A DNA stretch of 64,000 nt from Apostichopus japonicus (taxonomy: Eukaryota > Echinodermata > Holothuroidea > Aspidochirotida > Stichopodidae), in assembly GCF_037975245.1 (NCBI RefSeq), contig NC_092583.1:9013764-9077763 (forward strand), in the 5' to 3' direction. Shown piece by piece: positions 55,410 to 64,000 of this stretch. A program made the translations under genes and the position numbers. Position 1 is the stretch's first letter, and each line of letters begins with the position of its first letter. A model generated the notes under the pieces. That model was given only the letters and a program-made list of their open reading frames with translations. It had not been told where the DNA came from and made no database searches.

Positions 55410-56746
55410 AGCTGGCTTCATCATATAAACTAGCGCCCTGCAATATATATTTCAGTGCGCATGCCGACACTGGCGTGTAGCTTCTTCATATTTTTTTTGT
55501 GGAAAGTATAGGAGTTATGAATTGAGCGCAATCGACGCTTTACATTATCTTTATACGCGTTGTTGTAACATAACCCGCAAGCATATAGTGCATACCCGTA
55601 CTCAGCCAACATATAACTACACCCAAAGATGTTTCACGCGCTGTACATATATATCTGAAACTGTACTGTACAGAACTTTCCAGAAGTTCCGAAGACGCTA
55701 TATCAATGCGTATCGATGACCATGTCAACGCATTGCAAGTATATTGTGTTGAGCACTACGATGCGCAGTGCGTTCCACCACGCACATGTCAACATGGTCG
55801 CCACGCAGGGTTTTCATGACGTCACACAGACGAAAACTACGAGTATTGGATACCGTGGCAACTTACCCTTTAGTTCAATTTGCCTAGCATCACGAACACA
55901 TAGTACTTACTTTACCTAGCGAATACAGCGATTTATATCCAGAAACTGGAACCCACTGCCTCAAATTTATATTTCTGGTGAGTATAAAGTTTCTTTAGAT
56001 AATTTTGTTCACAATTTACCACCAGAAAATATTGAGAACTTAGCTTATTTACCGTAGATGTACACCTTTATATGGTGTGTGATAGGGGTTTCATTATGCG
56101 TACGATTTTCCAATACTTTATTGTTTAAAACTAAATATTTCCACCATATTAATTCTAACAATTAAGGCCCGATGCTAACATATCGGACGGTTTGATTCAG
56201 CAGTGTGAAAGTGGTGGAGGAGTGGGGTTGGGATTAGGGAGTAGGGTTGGTGGAGGTCTCTCGGAATTATAACAATTACACATTACAAAAAGGAACATGT
56301 TGCAAGAACAATAAACTTAATATTAGAATGCATTAAAAATATTTTGTTAACAAATCATCTTTTGTTCAGCCTTGTTTATCGCGCTATTTCAATTTTGTAT
56401 GTGTGTAGCGTTTGTAGCCTATATGTTTGGTTTTCCCGGTTTGTCATAAATAAAAAAGTAAATAACCGATACCTTTTAATTATCTATGAGGCTAACAAAA
56501 GTGTTGTACTTTACAATATACGCTGCATAGGCTAATGTGTGACCTTGTTGAGAATAACTTACACGCCGGCTATAGGTTATCCTAGCATAGACTATATCCC
56601 TAACATAGTCCACTCATTCTTACAAAGTGCCTGTCTTGTTTACTTTGTTTACATTTAGGAAAAAGTGAGACCTTTTCAAACTAAAAGTAAACTATAAAAC
56701 AATGATATTTACGTATAACACTATGAAATTTTTCTTTACTTTTCAG
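55410..56746. other. intergenic / upstream of the kinase-like gene
   Basis: No motif-bearing frame. The short frames between 55430 and 55919 overlap on both strands without splice context. Poly-G/T-rich words at 56210-56260. No convincing TATA box was found. Confidence 0.4.
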
Positions 56747-56814
56747 TTGATGACAATGTTATCCAGACATATGAAGGAATTTCAACACCAGCAAACCCAA
56801 CCGGTTCTTTTTAG
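56747..56814 (+). CDS. kinase-like gene exon 1: probable start
   Basis: After acceptor ttttcag, the frame TTG ATG ACA ATG opens and runs MTMLSRHMKEFQHQQTQPVL to a phase 2 donor TTTTAG|GTAAGT that fits exon 2. ATG at 56750 is the likely start; an untranslated exon must precede it. Confidence 0.6.
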
Positions 56815-57459
56815 GTAAGTTCAATAAACCTTTTCGATTTAAATTATGAATTGGGGCGACAAATAAACAAATTGTATATAGTTTTAGGTCTGTATATAAA
56901 TTCGCAGTTACTTTAAGGGGCTCCATGTGTGCAATACGTATTGTGGTCTGTCATTAATGGAATGTCATAAATGAATACTTTCATGTCACAACAGATGTTC
57001 CAGAACAAAATACTAATTTCCATAGATAATAATCAGGGTGGTACTTACTTCGTCAATAACTAAACATTTGCGAATAATTTCTCGTAAATTTCATTATTAA
57101 TGGGGGAACATTTCGCAGCGTGTTTGTGTTTTCTTGTTTAGTTCCTTGAGTTAAAGTATGTTTGAATCAATGTTATAAACAGAGCCACAAAGCGAAAATA
57201 TAGCCCCTCTCCCTGTCACCCCATCTCGCATTGTAAATGTATACGAGTCATCTTAATTAACCATTCTTTTGGGAAGTGAGAAACATTACAATTTTTTCCC
57301 CTATTTATTCAGGATTATTAAACATGTATATGGTACATCGATTATATTTAGAGTTTCGATAACAACATAGGTATGTCATCTGAATGAGAAATATTACAAT
57401 TAAGAAGGCTAAAAATCCGACGTAAAATTGTTAACTCTTGCTTCGTAATTTCTTTGCAG

Positions 57460-58077
57460 ACGTTCGGTTTGGAAAAAGGTCGTTTCGACCTTGAACTGTT
57501 GTAGCCATCTTCGATCTAATACTTACGAAGTTTGTGAACCGTATGAACCAAGACCATCATCATCTGCCCAAACTTCATCTCATGGATCGAGAAACAACTC
57601 GCAACAGAGAGTCGGTCACGTGACCGACCTACAAGGGAAAGCATCTCCACCCTTGGAAACGCAAAGCTTTCAAACAAAGTGCAGCATTATCAAGGCGAAG
57701 TCGCCTCTGAACGAACCACCAAAGCTTCAACGGAAGGTCAAGAAATCTTCCAGCCCATTAAGAAAGATTCATACCTCTCCAGAGGTCACTCTTATCCAGC
57801 CCACCAACACCCTTGTAAATAATAAAGGGCGCCGTCATCCCACCAAGCTACAAGATATGACCAAACTTAGATGCCAGCTAAGTGGTATCAATCTGACTGA
57901 TCCAGAGAAAACAACGGCTGAACCAGTCAAAGGAATAGCTGAACCTGTCAACGGAACGGCTGAACCGGTCAAAGGAATGGCTGAAATAGTCAGAGCAACG
58001 ACTAAGCCAGTTAAAGCACTATCTGAACCAAAGATGTTCAAGCCTAAACAGACTCAGGAAAAGAAAGTTGTTGTAAG
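57460..58077 (+). CDS. kinase-like gene exon 2: Ser/Pro/Lys-rich region with AEPVKG repeats
   Basis: Encodes about 205 residues of low-complexity sequence rich in Ser, Pro, Lys and Thr. Near its end (57914-58030) a 7-8-residue unit of the type AEPVKG(I/M/T) occurs about six times with decay. Probably disordered; many basic Ser/Thr-Pro sites. Acceptor tctttgcag, donor GTAAG|GTGAGA, phase 2. Confidence 0.65.
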
Positions 58078-58744
58078 GTGAGACCAAATATTTGGTTTCA
58101 TTCAGTTAAGTAGTATTTTGACATGAGTTGTCACATTAGAACAGAGAAGAGCAAAGTTTATCGACAGCTGTAGATAACAATTATATAAGAACCCAGTGAA
58201 ATTGTCGCCAAACACTTGGAGATAGGAAACTAAAACAATACAGAATACATACTGGGCTACTGTAACTGTTTTCGTATGATCGATGGTGGATTTTGATGAA
58301 ATATTAGTGATTAATACGGATTGGAAAACATGAAAGAACGACTTTATTTTCATTAAAAATAAATAAAGATCAATGTTTCAAGCCTACAAAATGGTACCAG
58401 CTGGGATTTTTCTGTATAGACCTGTCCTAAAATAATGTTTCCGTAAATTCAGGTGGAATAGGAGGAGGAGAAGGGGTGTAGGAGGGGTAATGCGGGCAGA
58501 GGCGGAGTGATTGCAGGGAGGTTTTAATGTGTGGAATGGATGATCATTTCCCATTAATTATAATCCGACAGCGAAAAAATATTATTCGAAAACGACAATG
58601 CATTTAACATATGTTTAGTTAAGACTCACATACAATTGATTCCACGTTTACGCGTGTTCGTTATACTTGTAAGACGGTATAATAAACGTTCAATGTAAGG
58701 CACATTTAGCTATCACTTTTTTTTTATATTTCATTTCCATTTAG

Positions 58745-58964
58745 GAAGACAAAGAAAATGCTAAGGCTGCAACGTGTCTTTCCAGAATGTGAGTTGTTAT
58801 TGCAGAGTGATCTTCAGCATGTTTTACATCTAACCACAAACAAACCGATAACTCTTGGCAGAGGAGCGTTTGGAGTAGTAAGACTAATGAAAAACATCAA
58901 AACTGCAAGGCTTTGTGCTGTAAAAACCTTTCAAAATCATCTTAGAAATGCGAAAATATTCAAG
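58745..58964 (+). CDS. kinase-like gene exon 3: kinase N-lobe
   Basis: Encodes KTKKMLRLQRVFPECELLLQ and then the N-lobe: ITLGRGAFGVVRLMKN (glycine-rich loop) and LCAVKTFQNH (ATP-anchoring Lys). Acceptor ccatttag, donor AAG|GTTAGC, phase 2/0. Confidence 0.8.
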
Positions 58965-59574
58965 GTTAGCAAACCAATTAAATTGAACTAAAAATTGATG
59001 ATAACTTTTTATTGATATAATAATGTATCAAATAATATCGATATATCATTAGTCAACATCAAATTCATATATTTAAAATTGTATCAAAAAGTTAACATGT
59101 AATTTTTATTTGTTCGTCAGCAAATCGGTAACAACCGAATTAATAATACAGTTTTAACATTAACGTTACTTTTCCCATGAAAAATCAACAATTTTTAGGA
59201 TTTATATACATGAATATCCATTAGAACGAACTTTTTGACTTCAACCATACCCACCAATCCCAGGTAGCATACGCTTTTTACAAAAGAATACATATAGTCG
59301 ACTGCAATCATACCGTAGAGATATGATGGCGAAGGGGGACATGGGACATGAGTTGGAAAGACGATAAACATTCCCCGCCTACCCTTCCCCCTCCCCCAAC
59401 CAACCCCTGCCTGTTTTATTAACCACCAAAACACATCGCGCCCAAATGTAGCACAATAAATTGTGTTCTCTTTGCTACCACCTACATTTTCCCATGACCG
59501 TTTTCTTAAAACACTTACGGTAGAGTAAGTGATCATTTTCTGTTGACATTACGACCAACCACCTCATCTCCCCC

Positions 59575-59690
59575 AAAGCACCCTCCCTCAAGTCCCCCTC
59601 CATCAATTCCTTCTCCCTCAAATCCTCCTCCCTCAAATCCCCCTCCCTCAAAGCTCCCTCCCTTAAAGCCTTCTCCCACTCCCACCTCAC
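59575..59690. repeat. pyrimidine-rich minisatellite
   Basis: A 12-13-bp unit of the type ccctcaaatccc recurs about eight times inside the intron before exon 4. Frames across it give Pro- or Gly-repeat artefacts. Confidence 0.8.
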
Positions 59691-59949
59691 TGAGCCCTCT
59701 CCATATTCTGTATCGCATTGTCATAGCAGATATTAACATTATACTTATTTGCTTATAAACTGTGTTGGTTGAAGAGAACCCAATGGTTGAACAAATGTTC
59801 TTTTAAGATCTTGCTGCAAAGATAGCTATGCAGCTCGAGTCAAACATAGAATTAGTGAGTCAACGCCATAGTGTCATAATATAGTTGCTTCTTAAATGCA
59901 AATATGCTCAAAATGGAAAATAAAGAAAAATTCTTTTGCTTATATTTAG

Positions 59950-60760
59950 AATGCAAAGTTGGAGATTCAGATGTTAACTAAACTACGCGGTTTAAAGTGC
60001 GTCCCAGAACTGTACGGTATTGTACCAGCAGAGGGGAACACCGGGGTACCTTCTGTCGTTCAAGAATTTATCGGTGACGAAAACACTTTGAAGACATGGA
60101 CTCTCCAAGCCGCTCTCAAGAAGAAGATCCTTTCCACTGCTGCAATTGTCCGTATTGATCTGAGCATCGTTAAAGCCCTTATTGATGTTCACTCCAGAGG
60201 TGTCCTTCACTGTGATCTTAAACCTGACAATATCATGCTGATGACTGGATTTCAAAACCAGAAAGATCCTCAAATCAAAATTATCGATTTGGAAGGCAGT
60301 TAATATGGCCGATAAGCCAAAATATGAACATTTCAGACTAAAGAGACAAGCAGAAGTTCTTAAAAGGTGCTACCATATCGACCCGGCGGTCATCTTAGGG
60401 ACAATGCCATACACTGAATATTCAGAGATATATTCACTCGGTATGATGTTCATGCAAATGGCAGGAAACCAGATTCCATACTTGAAAAATACTGGCGAAA
60501 TGTGCGTGAATAAGAACTTTGTTCAAAGATCAACAAAGGACAATGTCCTGATGTTACTGACGACATACATAGGTATCTTATAAAAAACTTTACGTCATAA
60601 AACGAGGGCGGTATGTACGCCGAGATTGCCAAGATTGCCGTCTCGGCGATTGGCAACCAAGAGCATCTTATGATTACGACAAAAACATGTGGTACGGCAT
60701 CAGCGCGGATCATTACCAATGTCTCTGTAACAACGATCACTTGGAACAAATATATAACAA
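59950..60760 (+). pseudogene. kinase-like gene exon 4: catalytic lobe, frame-disrupted
   Basis: Opens with NAKLEIQMLTKLRGLKCVPE, then HSRGVLHCDLKPDNIMLM and IIDLEGS, and stops at TAA 60301-60303. One base later the next frame (60305-60583) continues the domain without loss: MADKPKYEHF, ILGTMPYTEYSEIYSLGMMF. Near 60530 homologous-looking sequence (VTDDIHRYLIKNF) moves to another frame, and from about 60600 a Cys/Trp/His-containing segment (RRDCQDCRLGDW, ADHYQCLC) is in the third. Mg-binding Asp and the catalytic Asp are present. Confidence 0.72.
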
Positions 60761-60769
60761 TAATATTGT

Positions 60770-63700
60770 TTCATACATATAAAATTGCTATGATTTTAAC
60801 TAAAGTCGAAATGCAATCATACGATAATATAAAAACATTAATAAGAAAGAAATTCTTTCCCTTTTTCATCTTTCCTGTCATGATATACTTGTTTTTACCC
60901 CTTCACTTCTCCCTTACCTTACCACGCCACCCACATATAAACAAAAGCTATGACGCATTCAATGGTACTTTTTAGCGAAAGCAAATAGTAAGAGAAACAA
61001 GCGAGATGGGCAATGTCAAGCGACAATTGAGAATTCTATTTCATTGGGTATATTCAGTCACTTGTTAAGGCTAAATTTTGTATTGGGTTATATAACTTTG
61101 TATAATTCTAATGGAATCATGAAATATTCACACAAAATCTTGGATCTTACTATGAGTAATTTATGTTTTAAAGAGTGTTTTCAACCATTTAGCTACTTCT
61201 TAATATATCTAGATATTAATAGTTTAATGCAGTCAGACAATTCAATGTATTCTTTTTTTTTAAATTACTAAACAACTTTGAAACGTACAAGCCTCGCTTT
61301 ATCGGTTCTGATTACGTAAGAGGCGAATCCAGCACTTTGGAGAGGCAAAGTGCGGTATTAAGTCATTGAAGTGAACTATATCATGCAGATGGTGTCAAGG
61401 TTCAAGGAGTCCTCCACCCTACCCCACCTCTACCAGACAAAATCATACAATTTATACAACAAATGGTACACTTTAAAGTGGCCAGGACACGACAATTTCA
61501 ACGTCCTGTCTTTTTAGAATCCATCTAAGCATGCCCTCTAGAACATATATCAAACATTTTGTCAGTTAAAAATTTGATTTTGGCCTTCGAAAATTGAGAT
61601 TTAATTTACCCTCTTCGGGCTTGAAAAGTTTGTTCGGCTGAAAATTTTCCTAATCTGATAACGTCATGTTATGAACACGATTTAACTCTCGCTGCTTCCT
61701 CCGAACACATATCATACTTACAGTACGACAAGTGTACATAAATACACAAAACAATCGATAACAAGTCGGCGCGCAATCAGATCGAAATTCCCCTTGGAAT
61801 GTCAGATTTAAAACCAAATGCGGCAACCGAAGTTCAGAGTGATAGTGGTTCTTCACCAGGTAGTGAAATTGGGCTATAATTAGAGTGCCCTTTCTCATAT
61901 TCGAAGCAGAGAGTGAAGGCGATGATCATGCCAATATTGAACCGAACGTTGAGGGTTGACCTGAGGTGTTAGAACCGTAGGCCCTATCAGTTCGAGCCTG
62001 TTAAACGAGCCCAAATTAAAGCTCCACAACATATCGAAGAACAAACCCGTTCGGAACATTCAACGTGGTAAGAATTTATTAACGAAGCATTTAAAAACAA
62101 ATCCAGTCCATTTTGTGCATGTGTTGTTGGAATTCGTGGAACCCCCTAAACCGTATTATGCGTTGTGTTACGGTGACTTACAACACACATGTACATTGTG
62201 TTGGCTATGTATTCATATACATGTACAATGATCACCACTTGCCCCATTGGAGGTTTTCTGTTCTCCAATCTAGTCTTAGGAGTGTTTAATGTGGAACACT
62301 TTACAGAAGAACAAATCGTTTATGTCGACCCGTTTTTGTTTTATTTCATAAAATAGGAGGGATCGTAGTATGCTTCCGTGAAGTGTTCGCTACATACGGA
62401 GCTGTATACTGGCTAGGCCCAGTGAATCGGCGCTGGTGTTGTGCACTACCTTGGTCATAATCGCCGTGTTTTTTTCGTCCTTCGCCCATCGATTATTGTA
62501 ATGAAAAACGCATACATAGGCTTAATGAGTTTGAACAGTAATGTTATATTGTGGTAGATACAATCAACATAGCCACACGCTCAGCTACATGGCTAGCATT
62601 TGGGTAAGATTTGAATTATTGTTCCTTTAAGTAAAGGATCATTATTTTATGAGCATGAAATTAAATTGATAAATGAAAATAATGATAATTGTTGCAATAA
62701 TAATTAAAGAAAAATTCCTCTGTTTTGCCCAAGTTGAAAAAAATTATTCCAGTTAAAACAGGCTGTGCGAAGTCATACAATCTGCAAAAACACTGAATAT
62801 AATTTTGGTAACCTAAACCATTCATTCTGAAAGAGATGCGAATTGAAGTCAAATTTATAGATTTCTTTGGTGACTGAAAATATCCAAGTATCGTGTTGGC
62901 TGGCGCCTACGTATATGTTAACACGCTAAGTAAACAGTATACAGTAAACAATGGGCGCATGGTGGTATAATATTCACGCTGTTTGCTCTTGAACGACAAG
63001 GCAATGCTGTAAACAATTTGGCAACGTTTTGTTCTGAAATTGAAGCAAACTTTAGACGTTTGTCGGAAACCTTAGATGTATTCCGGAGGTGACACAGGGA
63101 ATTCTGTTTTAATCAATTCATAACAGTGGATTTCTCGACCATGTGAATACGTTACCGTCTGAGATAAGCTTATAAGACATAGTTTGAAGAGGGTGGCAAA
63201 GTTAAATATTTGAGATATTATGTGAACTTTGGCTAGACTACGTAAGCTGCATAACTTTGTACAATAGGTGCGAATTTAAAGTAAAGGTTGTCAGCGAAAT
63301 CTGACACCCGCTTGCATCATTCGAACAATTTTCTTTTTATCACGTTTTGATGTGTAATGCCGACATAGTTAAATGGATTAAGTATACATGACCTTTAGGC
63401 CTTCACAAATCTGTTTTCATGCCACCGTCGTATTTCAATACAAGCTCAGGCAATGCCAATGGGAGACAGTCATTAGGCTAGGTCTAAGTTAGGCTTGAAC
63501 CTATCAATTGTATATGAGGTAAAATGCGTAATACTGTACAGCTGCCAAAACACAGGGTTGCATATGCAAGTAATCAAGAAAACATTTTAATAACACCCAC
63601 CCCTCCTCCACCTCACTTTCATATGACATATAATAAGGTGAAACTTTGATTTTTATGAAGTACTAGGACATAAATCACACAGCGTAAGTTAGTGCTAGGC

Positions 63701-64000
63701 CCTCTACTGTAATTCGAACTTTGGCTAAAGCCCATAAGGTCTAACAATAGGCCGTTTCTACATTGTATGTTAAAATTATGGTTTGATGTATCTTGGAACT
63801 AATGACATGAACTGGCATGTTGGAGCAATGTTAGCTACTGATGCTAGGTCTAGCAGGCCCCCTATCAATACAAATGTAATTAATGTACTGAAAGATGTAA
63901 ATTACTTTAACAAAAGTACAGACAAATGTGTGTTCTTCTGTTGGCCACAATGGTCCAACCTTTGTAGAATTTTATAACTTATTCAGGGAAACATTTAGTG
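60770..64000. other. downstream sequence, no gene recognised
   Basis: AT-rich with short unconvincing frames on both strands (61044-61271, 61650-61898, 62661-62852, 63783-63977), none with motifs or splice-flanked structure. No repeat with clear ends was found. Confidence 0.4.

Larger units (their letters stand above)
56747..60760 (+). pseudogene. protein-kinase-like gene with disrupted last exon
   Basis: Four exons (56747-56814, 57460-58077, 58745-58964, 59950 onward) join in phase. The N-terminal 230 residues are basic and Ser/Pro-rich and carry AEPVKG-type repeats. A kinase domain follows: GRGAFGVV glycine loop, AVKTF lysine, KLEIQMLTKL helix-C Glu, HCDLKPDN catalytic loop, IIDLEGS in place of DFG, and later PYTEYSEIYSLGMMF. 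HCD means a non-RD kinase. The frame is broken at 60301 and at least twice more before 60760. With exons 1-3 and all splice sites intact, either the break is recent or it reflects sequence errors. Substrate and pathway are unknown; the family looks like a lineage-specific animal expansion. Confidence 0.75.

Noticed and set aside
59475-59758. Gly/Glu- and Pro/Ser-repeat frames
   Set aside because: Products of the pyrimidine minisatellite in the kinase-gene intron.
61650-61898. 82-residue minus-strand frame as a gene
   Set aside because: No motif, no splice context and no supporting composition.

Overview
The window is eukaryotic nuclear DNA from an animal. It is AT-rich, has long introns bounded by GT..AG, and carries many microsatellites, LINEs, cut-and-paste transposon remnants and a Ty1/copia-like remnant. 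The gene content (death-fold/ZU5/UPA proteins, an M14 carboxypeptidase, a lineage-type kinase) and the repeat style (TGCGTAGCCA elements, AGGTCA-rich repeats, poly-G tracts) suggest a marine invertebrate deuterostome, probably an echinoderm. That identification is inference. No bacterial-type operon, CRISPR array or recognisable tRNA was seen.

Region 1 (about 1.4-28.5 kb, + strand) holds one large gene, read here as 18 exons joined without a frame break. At least one upstream exon is missing. The protein visible is about 1,346 residues: DED-like domain, coiled coil built on a 14-residue repeat, DED-like, ZU5, UPA, DED-like, ZU5, UPA, DED-like. The second half repeats the exon order, intron phases and partly the exact exon lengths of the first half, so an internal DED-ZU5-UPA module was duplicated. 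The introns hold an AGGTCA-rich repeat family (three copies, one interrupted by a nested element), a second related repeat family, a MITE and a foldback element.

Region 2 (28.5-33.4 kb) is intergenic and contains a decayed reverse-transcriptase fragment on the minus strand. Region 3 (33.45-44.1 kb, + strand) is a secreted M14A metallocarboxypeptidase gene of ten exons with a TATA box. The end of its exon 3, including the splice donor, is triplicated in the next intron, and its exon 8/9 junction has a phase conflict.

Region 4 (44.1-55.4 kb) is intergenic. Its main content is an APE-type LINE (endonuclease plus reverse transcriptase) split by a 4.67-kb DNA transposon with 17-bp terminal inverted repeats and a 4-bp target-site duplication. 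That transposon holds a decayed copia-like gag fragment and a candidate minus-strand first exon.

Region 5 (56.7-60.8 kb, + strand) is a protein-kinase-like gene of four exons. It has a basic, Ser/Pro-rich N-terminus with AEPVKG repeats and a kinase domain with HCD and DLEG in place of HRD and DFG. Its last exon is broken by several frame changes. The remainder to 64 kb shows no gene. The three genes share orientation only; nothing in the sequence links them functionally.
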